Under the pieces are notes generated by a model. It searched no databases. It was not told where the DNA came from and saw only the letters and a list, made by a program, of their open reading frames with translations. A DNA stretch of 64,000 nucleotides from Bacteroidales bacterium (GTDB lineage: Bacteria > Bacteroidota > Bacteroidia > Bacteroidales > UBA4417). Shown piece after piece: positions 45,708-55,525 of the stretch; within the stretch, counting starts at the first letter, position 1; each line of letters opens with the position of its first letter. The position numbers and the translations under genes are program-made. The stretch is from the NCBI GenBank assembly GCA_016707705.1, contig JADJHD010000007.1, forward strand, positions 186,001 through 250,000, in the 5' to 3' direction.

Positions 45708-47894
45708 ATGAAACCCAATTTCTCCTTCACTGCCGTGCTGCTGTTTTTTCTGGCAGCCGTTCTCCAATTATGTCCAAAGGCCTCTTACAGTATGGGGCAT
45801 ACATACATTGTAGATCAATCAACTCCTTATCTGGTGCCGCTGTCCTACTTTTCACCCGCTCCCTCGGGAGGTGACACCATCAAGATTCTTTCAACCCGCA
45901 CACATTGTCTGAAATTCAATGACCTGACCGGTGCACCCGGACAGCCAATTGTTTTAATCAATTCCGGCGGGCAAGTGAACATTGCCGACTCTGTAACCTG
46001 GGGAGCCCTTTCCTTTGTGAACTGCAAGTATATCAAAGTAAGTGGGCGGGGCTCAGCCGACCATTACTATGGATTCAGGCTCTCAGCGAAAATATGCGCG
46101 CTTGCATTTGCTGAATACAGCAGCGATTGCGAAGTTGAGAACATAGAAATGCATCATACCTTGTTCTTTGGCATTTATGCAAAAAAAGATTTTGGAGGCA
46201 ACCCGCCCCTGCCCTACCCCCAATTTAACAATCTGATTATTCACGACAACTACATTCATCATGTTGAGGAAGGAATGTACATTGGTGAAACGAAATCACC
46301 CGGAATGGAATTCAGGCATGTCCGTATTTTCAACAATGTTGTGACTGAATGCATGCGTGAAGCCATACAGGTTGCAAACTGCGTTGAAGATATAGAAGTG
46401 TACAACAATATTGGATTTAATACAGGACTAGGCGGGCTCTATGCCCAGTGCAATATTCTGCAGATTGGCGGTAACACTATCGGAAGATATTACAACAACA
46501 TTCTGATTCATGCTCCGGAAAATGGCATCATATGCATGGGATCCGGGGATGTAGAAGTATTCAGTAATTATTCATCTGATAATAATGGTGTATATATTGA
46601 TAACAGGGAATTCAATATCCCGCATTCATCAATCAGTTTCAGGAATAATTTCTTCCGGAATATTGCCGGGACTGAGGTTATCTTAAATGCAAATGAGTTG
46701 AATGAGCTGCATATCGCTAATAACCTATATAACACCCCCATTGAATTTGCAAAGCCTGGCAAACCGGCTCCACAAGTTTGGGATTTAACAGCCAATCAAC
46801 TTCAAACACTCGATTCAATTCGATTCTCAATTGCAAATGGAATATTTGTACCCGATTCAACCAATCCAGCAATTTATAATGGACTCGGCCCAATCCCCGG
46901 CCTGGGATACCAGATGAATGGAACACCAGTTCTTGACTCCATCGGGACAGTGATGGCTATTTACGGGGACACCCTAAGCAAAGCTGTTGTTGCTCATACT
47001 CCTGATAATGATATCCTCACATTCAACGTAATTGATTTACCAGAGTTTGTCCAGTTTACAACAAGCGGAAACGGAACAGCGACCCTTAGCTTTATTGCCA
47101 CGGCCGCCAATAAGGGAGTATACTATCCAACAATAATGGTAAGGGATTCAAGTCATAATCAGTTTGACCGGGAAACCTTCAAGCTTGCCGTGAAGGACCC
47201 GAATAACCACGACCCTTTGCTTACAATCCCATCAGAACTGTACATGAATGCAGTAACCAAGAAGCATCTGAATATCACGGCAACTGACCTTGACGGAGAT
47301 CCTATCCAATATACCTTTACTGATTTACCCGGATTTGTGAGCTTTGCTTCCAATTCTGATTCTGCATGGCTGGACTTCAAACCGCTGCTTTCTGATCCCG
47401 GCTACTATGAGTTTATTATTACTGCTGATGACGGCTTTGGAAGTCCAAACTCAGCGAACATGATCCTGCAGGTTGAACCTGCTGTTCTGGATTCAGGCAG
47501 GGTTCTTTACCGGGTCAACTGCTCAGGGCCTGAGTTGGAGGACCAGCCAATTAACTGGCAATTCGACAACAGCACTGATCCCGTCTATGGCTCTTCATTC
47601 AGCTACGGCACAGGCAGCCACTCATGGAAAGGCACCAATACCACAGGAGCTCCCAATAATCTTTTCGGACCATTCCGTCATTACGGACCTGCTCCCCGCA
47701 CTATGGGATGGACTTATCCGTTACCCGGAAGCGGGCTTTACAAGCTCAATTTGTTCTTTGCTGAGCGCAGCACTGAAGTGAACAATAATACAACCGGGAC
47801 TTTCAGCATATCAGCAGAGGATTCAGTATTGCAGCAATCGTATAACATCTATGCTGAGAGCGGGTATGCTGCTGCAAGAAGTCCTTTGACATAG
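45708..47894 (+). CDS. mosaic T9SS surface protein, N-terminal part (frameshifted)
   Basis: The first ~730 residues of a protein of about 1,180 aa. The start at 45708 gives a signal peptide (MKPNFSFTAVLLFFLAAVLQ). A right-handed parallel beta-helix follows at about 80-350 (NLIIHDNYIHHVEEGMYIG, IEVYNNIGFNTGLGGLY, ISFRNNFFRNIAGTEVIL). Two cadherin/Ig-like repeats come next (NDILTFNVIDLPEFVQF, DGDPIQYTFTDLPGFVSF), then most of a malectin-like domain (VLYRVNCSGPEL, NLFFAERSTEV). The frame breaks at about 47875-47883: adding one base in GCAAGAAGTCC joins AAR to KSFDIAVTDGNL, completing the malectin fold. The beta-helix suggests polysaccharide binding or lyase-like activity; no catalytic residues are assigned. 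Confidence 0.75.
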   Translation: MKPNFSFTAVLLFFLAAVLQLCPKASYSMGHTYIVDQSTPYLVPLSYFSPAPSGGDTIKILSTRTHCLKFNDLTGAPGQPIVLINSGGQVNIADSVTWGALSFVNCKYIKVSGRGSADHYYGFRLSAKICALAFAEYSSDCEVENIEMHHTLFFGIYAKKDFGGNPPLPYPQFNNLIIHDNYIHHVEEGMYIGETKSPGMEFRHVRIFNNVVTECMREAIQVANCVEDIEVYNNIGFNTGLGGLYAQCNILQIGGNTIGRYYNNILIHAPENGIICMGSGDVEVFSNYSSDNNGVYIDNREFNIPHSSISFRNNFFRNIAGTEVILNANELNELHIANNLYNTPIEFAKPGKPAPQVWDLTANQLQTLDSIRFSIANGIFVPDSTNPAIYNGLGPIPGLGYQMNGTPVLDSIGTVMAIYGDTLSKAVVAHTPDNDILTFNVIDLPEFVQFTTSGNGTATLSFIATAANKGVYYPTIMVRDSSHNQFDRETFKLAVKDPNNHDPLLTIPSELYMNAVTKKHLNITATDLDGDPIQYTFTDLPGFVSFASNSDSAWLDFKPLLSDPGYYEFIITADDGFGSPNSANMILQVEPAVLDSGRVLYRVNCSGPELEDQPINWQFDNSTDPVYGSSFSYGTGSHSWKGTNTTGAPNNLFGPFRHYGPAPRTMGWTYPLPGSGLYKLNLFFAERSTEVNNNTTGTFSISAEDSVLQQSYNIYAESGYAAARSPLT

Positions 47895-47896
47895 CA

Positions 47897-49258
47897 GTGA
47901 CCGACGGGAATCTTGATATATTGTTTACACCTATATTGAATGATGCCAAGGTTAACGGATTTGAAATTATCCTACTCGAGAAGTGGAATGATCAGCCTGT
48001 GATAGATCCCTTTGGGAATATCAGTTTGCTTGAAGGAGATACACTCATCATTCCCCTGCAGGTAACAGATGATCATTTTGAGGGTTGCGACAATCTCAGC
48101 CTGAGTCTTCAAAATGCTCCTGCTTTCCTGAGAATTGAACAAACAGGAAATTCCTGGCAATTGCTTGCAATGCCCGGCTTTAATGATTCAGGAAACTTTA
48201 CTGGAATTATCCTGACTGTAACAGATGGATGCCTTCAGAATTCGATTTCCTTTGATGCACTGGTAAACAATGTATTCGTGAATTCAGCACCAACATTGAT
48301 ACATCCGGGATCCGTTGCAATGAATGAAGGCACTGTTGTTACTACTACTTTAACAGCTAATGACATTGATAATCAGGTGCTCACGTTTTCCTTTACAGGG
48401 CTGCCTACCTTTGCAGCATTCCAGAATATCAGCAATGGTGTTGGAAATCTCACCCTGAGTCCCGGTTTCTCGCAATCGGGTGAATATCGGATTGCCGTTA
48501 TTGTGACTGATACCTATGGAGCATCAGCCGTTGACACTTTGTTTTTGAGCGTAGCCAATGTAACTGAAATCAGAAGGATTACGCTTACTGCTTCCATGAT
48601 TACCGACCTTGTTCGACCACCCTATGGCAGTTCTGTTTCTCCTAATTATCTGGTGGATGAGCAAACCCTGAATCCGGTAACAAATCAGCATCCTGTAAGT
48701 ACTTCGTGGAAACCCTATTTCAATCTTTCATTTGCTCCATACCATATCTATTTTGACCTCGGGGAAGAATATATTATCAAGAAAATCTATCTCCATGATA
48801 TGCATAATGTGGCAAATCTTGAAGTATCGTACGGGAATCCGAATCAATGGAAATCATTATTCACTGAGCCCTGCAACTCTTTCAATGCCTGGAAACTGCA
48901 TGAAACAGATATTTCAACACGCTATATCAGGTTATCAATGCTGAATACGGTTTATGCATCAGTAAATGAAATTGCCCTTTATGGTTATCTTGCTTCAGAG
49001 AAGCATTCTGAAATCATTCCCGATTCAGAAGAGACCGGCTCAGGTATTTATCCTAATCCTTGCTCCAGCATACTAAACATTTCAGAATTCCCGACTAATG
49101 GGTTCGCGGAGCTGTATGCTGCTAATGGAATTCTTTCAAAAAGCAGCAGGCAGCAACAAATATATGTAGGCGATCTTCCTGATGGAATGTATTTTGTAAT
49201 CATTAAGAATGCAGATGGTGAAATCCTGGCGAGACATAAGCTGATTATCAGAAAATAG
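47897..49258 (+). CDS. mosaic T9SS surface protein, C-terminal part
   Basis: The continuation of the gene starting at 45708; the apparent ATG at 47897 is internal (…IAV-TDGNLDILFTP). It completes the malectin-like domain (NLDILFTPILNDAKVNGFEI), then carries two Ig/cadherin-type repeats (SLLEGDTLIIPLQVTDDHFE, VAMNEGTVVTTTLTANDIDN) and a discoidin-like jelly roll near 245-370 (FAPYHIYFDLGEEYIIKKIY, DISTRYIRLSM, VNEIALYGY). It ends in a T9SS sorting domain (GIYPNPCSSILNISEF, DLPDGMYFVIIKN, LIIRK). The protein should be displayed on or released from the cell surface. It is followed by an intrinsic terminator. Confidence 0.8.
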   Translation: MTDGNLDILFTPILNDAKVNGFEIILLEKWNDQPVIDPFGNISLLEGDTLIIPLQVTDDHFEGCDNLSLSLQNAPAFLRIEQTGNSWQLLAMPGFNDSGNFTGIILTVTDGCLQNSISFDALVNNVFVNSAPTLIHPGSVAMNEGTVVTTTLTANDIDNQVLTFSFTGLPTFAAFQNISNGVGNLTLSPGFSQSGEYRIAVIVTDTYGASAVDTLFLSVANVTEIRRITLTASMITDLVRPPYGSSVSPNYLVDEQTLNPVTNQHPVSTSWKPYFNLSFAPYHIYFDLGEEYIIKKIYLHDMHNVANLEVSYGNPNQWKSLFTEPCNSFNAWKLHETDISTRYIRLSMLNTVYASVNEIALYGYLASEKHSEIIPDSEETGSGIYPNPCSSILNISEFPTNGFAELYAANGILSKSSRQQQIYVGDLPDGMYFVIIKNADGEILARHKLIIRK

Positions 49259-49275
49259 AAAATTCGATTTATCAA

Positions 49276-49302
49276 GAAACCCGGTTCCTGCCGGGTTTTT
49301 TT
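49276..49302 (+). terminator. intrinsic terminator of mosaic T9SS gene
   Basis: The stem AAACCCGG / CCGGGTTT with loop TTCCTG is followed by a T run. It starts 18 nt after the stop codon at 49258. Confidence 0.9.
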
Positions 49303-49505
49303 ATGCTGCAGAAATCACATTAGACCACGCTTTGTCTATGTTCATCTCACCAAATCACATCTTAAAATTCATAATTTGATAGGCTTGTAATAAGGACTTC
49401 GTATGTGAGAAATAGTCGCGAATTACATTATCTTTATAATTCATATTGATTTCATATTGAACACATTATTTTTAACAGCTTATTGTCGTTACAAATCAGA
49501 CCAGA

Positions 49506-49670
49506 ATGAAATCTCCTGAAAGAAAATCTTTAATTAATGGATGGACAATTTCCCTATTGATTGTCACATCAGGAGTAGTAATTATTCTGGCTGGAATATT
49601 TTATTACAATTCTGAAGAAAAATCTATCCGGCAGGAAAATACAACGAACTACAGGCAATTGCAGCCTTAA
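49506..49670 (+). CDS. sensor kinase N-terminal fragment (before frameshift 1)
   Basis: This is the 54-codon start of the large kinase. It encodes MKSPERKSLINGWTISLLIV with a first transmembrane helix at about 14-36. The frame is lost at the A run 49636-49639; adding one A gives RQEKYNELQAIAALKNQQLQ and continues directly into the frame at 49694. A real cell probably makes one polypeptide from 49506 to 54517. Confidence 0.6.
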   Translation: MKSPERKSLINGWTISLLIVTSGVVIILAGIFYYNSEEKSIRQENTTNYRQLQP

Positions 49671-49693
49671 AAAACCAGCAACTGCAACAATGG

Positions 49694-50278
49694 ATGTCCG
49701 ACAGAATAATGGATGCGCATGTAACCCAGAGTGTGTTCTTTGGCAAGGCAATTGCAAACTATGCGGCAGGTGATTCAACTCCTGGCTTGAAACAGAAACT
49801 TGTTCACCGTCTAAATCAGTATCATGATTTGTACAAATACGAACAAGCAATTGTTGCATTGCCTGATGGCAGGCCAATACTTTCAACTAATGATAATTTT
49901 ATTGCTTTGGATTCCGCTACCAGTAAAGAACTGAGAAATAAATCGAATACTATTGAAAGCAGTTATTCTGACATATACTTCAGTGAATACTACAAGAAAT
50001 TTCAGCTGGACATTTTCGCCCCGGTAATTATCGATAACGTAATTAAAGCCTGGCTGATTTTGCAGATAGATCCTGAGACTTTCTTGTTTCCATTAATCCA
50101 AACCTGGCCAACTCCCAGTAAATCAGCAGAAACCGTTTTAGTTAGGAAGGACGGCAACGAAGTTCTTTTTATCAACGAGCTGAGGCATAAAAATAACGAG
50201 CCATTAAGCTTTCGAATACCTATCAGTGATTCATCAGTTGCAGGTGCAAGCCATCCTAGGCAGGACAGGCATAATTGA
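49694..50278 (+). CDS. sensor kinase extracytoplasmic sensor fragment (between frameshifts 1 and 2)
   Basis: This ORF encodes the periplasmic dCache-like sensor region: LNQYHDLYKYEQAIVALPDG, SDIYFSEYYKKFQLDIFAPV and AWLILQIDPETFLFPLIQTW. The start at 49694 is internal. The frame changes near 50243, where removing one G of the GG pair gives ISDSSVAVQAILGRTGIIDG and joins the next ORF. dCache domains bind small ligands outside the cytoplasmic membrane. Confidence 0.6.
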   Translation: MSDRIMDAHVTQSVFFGKAIANYAAGDSTPGLKQKLVHRLNQYHDLYKYEQAIVALPDGRPILSTNDNFIALDSATSKELRNKSNTIESSYSDIYFSEYYKKFQLDIFAPVIIDNVIKAWLILQIDPETFLFPLIQTWPTPSKSAETVLVRKDGNEVLFINELRHKNNEPLSFRIPISDSSVAGASHPRQDRHN

Positions 50279-53200
50279 TGGTTTGGATTACAGGGGAGTT
50301 AAAGTAATAGCTGATCTGAGAAAAGTGAATGGCACAAATTGGTACATGATCACCAAGGTTGACAAAACGGAACTGTTTGACGAGCTTTATTACCGGGCAA
50401 AACTGGTAACCGGACTCTCTCTGCTAATAATACTGCTGATAGTTACAGGACTGATCCTTATATACACTTACAGGCAACGTAAAATTTATTCTGACCTCTA
50501 CCGTGCTGAAAAGATTCTGGCAGATACAGAGGACGAATTCAGAACCACCCTCTCAAGTATTAATGATGCTGTTGTGATATGCAATAAGGATGGACACATC
50601 CAGAGCATGAACAACAATGCTGAAATGATAACGGGATGGCAGGAATCAGAAGTGCTTGGTAAAAATGTTTCTGAATTATTGCAAATAATGGATGCTGAAA
50701 GCCGCGAAAGAATAGAGAATCCGCTTCATCATCTGCTTTTTAAACAGGAAAACAAACTTATATCTAAATACAATCTTGTTTCCCGAAAAAATGAAGAAAT
50801 ACCAATCACAATAAGTGCTGCAAAGATTAGTAGCAGCAACAGAAAAATTTCAGGGATTATTCTCTCATTTAAGGATCAGACCACTGCAAGGGAAGCAGAA
50901 CTCAAGCTTCGGTATTCGGAAGAAGTCTTTTCAAAACTATTTCAACTGGGCACTTTCCCAACAGCGCTCATCCGATTATCCGATCTCAGAATCATGGATG
51001 TGAACCAAAGCCTGAATGATACTTTGGGATATTCAAAAGAAGAAATTGTAGGAAAAAAGCTGGATGAACTCAAAATCTGGAAAACCCTTGACAGGCTTGA
51101 TAGCTTTATTGAATCCCTCAAGGAAGACGGAACCATTAACAATTATGAATTTAAGTTTGTTACTGAAGATGGACAAGATCGAATCGGTTTAATCTTTGCC
51201 AGAATCATTGACCTTCATAAGGATAAGTTCATGATAACCCGAATCATGGATATTACCGAGCAGAAACTTTCGGAACAGGCATTAAAGGAAAGCGAGCAGC
51301 TATACAGGAGCCTATTTGAAGGTATGACGAATGGTTATGCTTACTGCAAACTCCTTTTAAGCGACGATGCTCCTGCCGATTTTGAAGTAATAAAGGTAAA
51401 TGGAGTATTTTATTCATTAACAGGATTTCCACCGGTTGAAGGTAAGCGAATATCTGAGATTCTACCGGGCATTCAGAACCAGGATCCAGCCGTGTTTGAG
51501 TTGCTTCGCAATTTTGTTGCCAATGGAGCACCTGTACAATTTGAATACCATCTGGAACAGATAGATCAATGGTTCAGACTGAATGCATATCTGCCCAGTC
51601 CCGGATATATGGTAGTGCTTTTTGATGTTATCACCGAAAAGAAAAAAGCAGAACTGGCTGTTGCAGAAAGTGAAAAACGCTATCGCTCTGTATTGGAGAA
51701 TATGATGGAAAGTTGCCAGATCCTGAGTCCTGACTGGCGTTACTTATACCTGAATGAGACGGCCTGCAACATTGCCAGATTCCCCCGGGAAGAAATGTTA
51801 GGCAAAAAGGTGTCAGATTTCTTCTATGATTTTGAATCCACAGAGATGTTCGCTGTCCTGAACCAATGTATGACAGAGAGAATTTCAATGCGGAGGGAAT
51901 TCGAATTTGATTTCCATGATGGCAGGATCGGATGGTTCGAATTCAGCATTCAGCCAGTGCAGGAAGGCATATTTATTCTTGGCCTCGATATCACTGAGAG
52001 AAAGCTGGCACTGGAAAAGATTGAAGCCCAGTATTCCTTGCTGACCTCACTCATCAATAGTCCGAGCAATATGAACATCTTTACGCTCGACAGGGACTAT
52101 CGCTATACTTCATTCAACCATAATCATGCAAACCAAATCAAGCAATTCCTGAAATTAGAGATTTCAATAGGAATGAGCCTTCTCGATTGCTTTCCGGCAG
52201 AATTTGCCAAAGTGGCTAAAGAGCGAATTGACAAAGTCTTCAATGGAGAAACATATAATGAGGTCATCAATCTACCGGATTCGGATTTTTCCTATGAAGT
52301 AAGCTGGAATCCAATTATAAACGGAGGACAAATTACAGGTATTACTGTATTCTCAACTGATATTTCTGAAAGAATCAAAGCTCAGGAAGCAGTTTTGGCA
52401 GCTCAGAAAAAGATTGAAACCAGCGAGACCCAATACCGATTACTTGCTGAAAGAATGGTTGATGTTGTTGGGGTAATGAATCTCAACACCATGCAATTTC
52501 AGTATATAAGCCCATCCATTGAACAACTCTTGGGCTATACTGTAGATGAAGTGATGAATGGACCAATGAAAACTATTCTCAGTCCAGCCAATAAGGATAA
52601 GATTAACACAAAAATGCTGGAGAGTATTGACCTCATGAAAAAGGGTGAGGTTAATTCAGTGCATTTCATTGAAGAGATTGAACAGATTAAAAAAGATGGG
52701 TCCTTCATCTGGACAGAAGTTGCAACTTCCTTAGCATTCAATGAGAAAGGTGAAATTGAACTTACAGGAATCATTCGTGATATAAGTGAAAGAAAGAAAA
52801 ATGAGGAACAATTGAAGGCCAGCGAGGAAAGGTTCAGACAATTGCTTGAACTGGTACCCTATCCACTCGGCTATGTAGATAAATTTGGGACAATAGTGTT
52901 CCGCAATGAAAAATTCAGCCATACTCTGGGTTATTCTTTTGAAGATATCCCAACCATGAAGGAATGGTGGATCACTGCTTTCCCTGATCCTGCATACAGA
53001 AGCGAAGCCATGACTTTATGGAATTCCCTGGCCCAGGAAGCTGTTGCTACCGGTAACTCCATTCCCTCAAGGGAATATCGTTTATTATGCAAGAGTGGAG
53101 AATTCAGGAATTTTGAAATCTCAGGAATTGAATATGCTGAAGGCTTGCTGGCAACCTTCATTGATGTAACTGACAGGAAGCGCAATGAGAGTTTTGAACG

Positions 53201-54158
53201 CCTGGGACATACGATTCTCAAGGAACTAAATGAAAACAAGAATACCGAGACTATGCTCACCAATATTGCCAGGCAGATTAAAAAGCATACCGGAATAGAT
53301 GCTGTAGGCATACGATTGAAAAATGGGCTGGAATATCCATATATCAGTGCATTGGGGTTCAATGATAAGTTCCTGCGCAATGAAAAGCATCTTTGTACTT
53401 ATGATAAGGATGGAGTAATTGTGAATGATGATGGGAACCCTGTACTGGACTGTATTTGCGGCAGTATAATTAAAAAATCATACAACCCCAATAGCCCATG
53501 CTTCACTGAAGGGGGCAGCTTCTATTCTAATACCATCCAGGAGTGGCAAAAGGCAGCCAGTGAACTTCCAAACGCTGACAAACGAAAAAATAGTCCTTGC
53601 AGAACATCGGGATATGAATCAATTGCTCTTATTCCTATTCATTCCGGTTCGGAAACACTTGGACTGATACAATTAAATGACAAGAACAGCAATACTTTCA
53701 AGGAGGGGACAATACCTTACTTCGAAAGTCTGGGAGCCAGTATAGGATTAGCAATCGTGCGAAACCAGGCTCAGGGGGAATTACTCAGAATCAATCAGGA
53801 ACTTGATCAACGTGTTAAGGAACGAACAGCCCAGCTTCAGGCTGCCAATACTGAACTCGAATCCTTTTCCTACTCAGTATCCCATGACCTTAGGGCACCT
53901 CTCCGACATATCGGTGGATTTGCCCAGATACTCAAAACTGAATACAAACCCGAACTACCAGAGAAGGCGCAGCACTATTTGAATACCATCGATCATTCCG
54001 TAAAAATCATGGGGACTCTGATCGATGATTTATTGCAGTTTTCAAGAACCGGTAGAGCCGATGTGAAGAAAAAGGAAATTGCAATGGATGCAGTATTTGA
54101 TGAAGCGCTTGGACAAGTCCTTTCTCAGGCTGTTGGAGAGAAATCAAATGGGATATAA
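50226..54158 (+). CDS. sensor histidine kinase: TM2, seven PAS, GAF, HisKA (between frameshifts 2 and 3)
   Basis: This is the main part of a kinase of about 1,670 aa. It starts inside the dCache region (true coding from about 50244), crosses the membrane (LSLLIILLIVTGLILIYTY), then carries about seven PAS domains (for example FRTTLSSINDAVVICNKDG and YRLLAERMVDVVGVMNLNT). A GAF domain follows with a cysteine set (HLCTYD, LDCICG, SPCFTEGGSFYSN, SPCRTSGYESIAL). The HisKA domain has phospho-His in SYSVSHDLRAPLRHIGGFAQ near 1230. The frame ends early at 54158: one missing A in the run at 54141-54143 separates it from the HATPase at 54164. The signal is unknown. It is followed by a single-domain response regulator. 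Confidence 0.85.
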   Translation: MIHQLQVQAILGRTGIIDGLDYRGVKVIADLRKVNGTNWYMITKVDKTELFDELYYRAKLVTGLSLLIILLIVTGLILIYTYRQRKIYSDLYRAEKILADTEDEFRTTLSSINDAVVICNKDGHIQSMNNNAEMITGWQESEVLGKNVSELLQIMDAESRERIENPLHHLLFKQENKLISKYNLVSRKNEEIPITISAAKISSSNRKISGIILSFKDQTTAREAELKLRYSEEVFSKLFQLGTFPTALIRLSDLRIMDVNQSLNDTLGYSKEEIVGKKLDELKIWKTLDRLDSFIESLKEDGTINNYEFKFVTEDGQDRIGLIFARIIDLHKDKFMITRIMDITEQKLSEQALKESEQLYRSLFEGMTNGYAYCKLLLSDDAPADFEVIKVNGVFYSLTGFPPVEGKRISEILPGIQNQDPAVFELLRNFVANGAPVQFEYHLEQIDQWFRLNAYLPSPGYMVVLFDVITEKKKAELAVAESEKRYRSVLENMMESCQILSPDWRYLYLNETACNIARFPREEMLGKKVSDFFYDFESTEMFAVLNQCMTERISMRREFEFDFHDGRIGWFEFSIQPVQEGIFILGLDITERKLALEKIEAQYSLLTSLINSPSNMNIFTLDRDYRYTSFNHNHANQIKQFLKLEISIGMSLLDCFPAEFAKVAKERIDKVFNGETYNEVINLPDSDFSYEVSWNPIINGGQITGITVFSTDISERIKAQEAVLAAQKKIETSETQYRLLAERMVDVVGVMNLNTMQFQYISPSIEQLLGYTVDEVMNGPMKTILSPANKDKINTKMLESIDLMKKGEVNSVHFIEEIEQIKKDGSFIWTEVATSLAFNEKGEIELTGIIRDISERKKNEEQLKASEERFRQLLELVPYPLGYVDKFGTIVFRNEKFSHTLGYSFEDIPTMKEWWITAFPDPAYRSEAMTLWNSLAQEAVATGNSIPSREYRLLCKSGEFRNFEISGIEYAEGLLATFIDVTDRKRNESFERLGHTILKELNENKNTETMLTNIARQIKKHTGIDAVGIRLKNGLEYPYISALGFNDKFLRNEKHLCTYDKDGVIVNDDGNPVLDCICGSIIKKSYNPNSPCFTEGGSFYSNTIQEWQKAASELPNADKRKNSPCRTSGYESIALIPIHSGSETLGLIQLNDKNSNTFKEGTIPYFESLGASIGLAIVRNQAQGELLRINQELDQRVKERTAQLQAANTELESFSYSVSHDLRAPLRHIGGFAQILKTEYKPELPEKAQHYLNTIDHSVKIMGTLIDDLLQFSRTGRADVKKKEIAMDAVFDEALGQVLSQAVGEKSNGI

Positions 54159-54163
54159 AACCC

Positions 54164-54517
54164 TTGCCTAAAGTAATGGCAGATGAGAACCTTATCAAAC
54201 AGGTATGGGCTAACCTTCTTTCAAATGCCATAAAGTATTCCAAAACCAAGGATATTACTGAGATTTCAGTTGGATATACTGAAAAAGAGATGGAATACCA
54301 TTTCTATATAAAGGATAATGGGATTGGTTTTGACATGAAATATGTACATAAGCTTTTTGGCGTTTTCCAACGTCTCCATTCAGCTGATATCTTCGAAGGC
54401 ACTGGAATTGGTCTTGCAAACGTGAGAAGGATTGTTTCCCGGCATGGTGGAAACACATGGGCAGAAGGGGTTGTTGATCAGGGGGCTACCTTCTATTTCT
54501 CATTACCGAAGACTTAA
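54164..54517 (+). CDS. sensor kinase HATPase fragment (after frameshift 3)
   Basis: This 117-aa frame is the ATP-binding domain of the kinase at 49506-54158, not a separate gene. It has the N box NLLSNAIKYSKTKD, G1 IKDNGIGFDMKYVHKLFGVF, the F box and G2 EGTGIGLANVRRIVSRHGG, and ends AEGVVDQGATFYFSLPKT. Restoring one A upstream gives EKIKWDIKPLPKVMADENLI across the break. All ATP-binding motifs are intact, which argues that the breaks are sequencing errors. Confidence 0.8.
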   Translation: MPKVMADENLIKQVWANLLSNAIKYSKTKDITEISVGYTEKEMEYHFYIKDNGIGFDMKYVHKLFGVFQRLHSADIFEGTGIGLANVRRIVSRHGGNTWAEGVVDQGATFYFSLPKT

Positions 54518-54907
54518 GATACTGCTTGTCTCGAACCTCTATCCTGCATGCATGAGAGCAGTCCGTGCATCAGATTCTACTGATATAACCACATCATTAG
54601 AGTCTGATACATCAACTATATATCTGGCATAATACTACTCCTTAGGAAATTATATTATTATATTATGCTTAATTCCTATTGGATTACCAAGGATTATATA
54701 CATTTCATATTATAGCTCTGTTTATTAGTTTCTTCTTGTCGCCAAACTGTCCATAGGCTAAATTATGTTTATTGAGGTAGTTTGAATAAAATTGCGCTCT
54801 CAATAAAGTAGCCTCCAATAGACAGGGGTTTCGTTTACCTCATCATTAAAGGCCTGTCTTTTGATTTAAGATAATAACCGGATTACAATCCCTTTAAAAA
54901 CACCTCA
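54518..54907. other. 390-bp gap between kinase and response regulator
   Basis: The gap is AT-rich with no gene. A weak GACAGG/CCTGTC pairing with a long loop lies near 54820-54860; I see no clear terminator or promoter. The distance makes co-transcription of kinase and regulator uncertain. Confidence 0.35.
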
Positions 54908-55342
54908 ATGCTGTATGACATCCTGATGGCTGAAGATAACAGTGCTGATATAGAGCTAACTATAACTGCGCTTTCAGAGAAAAACCTGGCTAACAGACTT
55001 ATTGTTGTAAGGGATGGAGTTGAAGCAATCGACTATCTGGAATGCACCGGTGACTACAAAGACAGGAAATCAGGAAATCCAGGACTCATCATGCTGGATA
55101 TTAAAATGCCCAGAATGGATGGAATAGAAGTTCTGGAGTATATAAAGAAGGACTCCCGCTTTAAAACTATTCCAGTAGTGATGCTTACTTCTTCAAGGGA
55201 AGACTGCGATTTGCATAAAGCATATGAGCTGGGAGTTAATGCATATGTTGTAAAACCTGTCAGCTTTAATCAATTCATGGAAGCCATACGCCAGATCGGT
55301 ATTTTTTGGGCTCTCCTGAATGAACTTCCACCACGCCATTGA
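54908..55342 (+). CDS. Rcp1-like single-domain response regulator
   Basis: A 144-aa stand-alone receiver. It begins YDILMAEDNSADIELTITAL with the acidic pocket in AEDN, has the phosphoacceptor Asp in GLIMLDIKMPRMDGIEVLEY near 61 and the conserved Lys in NAYVVKPVSFNQF. The NSADIEL start and the extended loop before the phosphoacceptor are typical of the Rcp1 group that partners phytochrome-type kinases. The upstream kinase has the matching SHDLRAPL type of HisKA, so they are a likely pair. With no output domain it probably acts by protein contact or phosphorelay. Confidence 0.9.
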   Translation: MLYDILMAEDNSADIELTITALSEKNLANRLIVVRDGVEAIDYLECTGDYKDRKSGNPGLIMLDIKMPRMDGIEVLEYIKKDSRFKTIPVVMLTSSREDCDLHKAYELGVNAYVVKPVSFNQFMEAIRQIGIFWALLNELPPRH

Positions 55343-55525
55343 ATCAATCTGACATAAAGAAATCATTTCCAGCAAAGCACCCGGAAACTTCCAACTCTGA
55401 ATACTCTTGATCCGCTACAATAAAAATGAAATATCTCCGGGTGCGTTGACTGGAAACAACTTTTTAAAAGATTAACCTGAAATTCCCGATACCCTCACTC
55501 ACTGAACTTACCAACTCGTAAACAT

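Noticed and set aside
54164..54517. Independent anti-sigma-factor-like ATPase gene
   Set aside because: Restoring one A upstream fuses it to the kinase, supplying exactly the missing HATPase domain.
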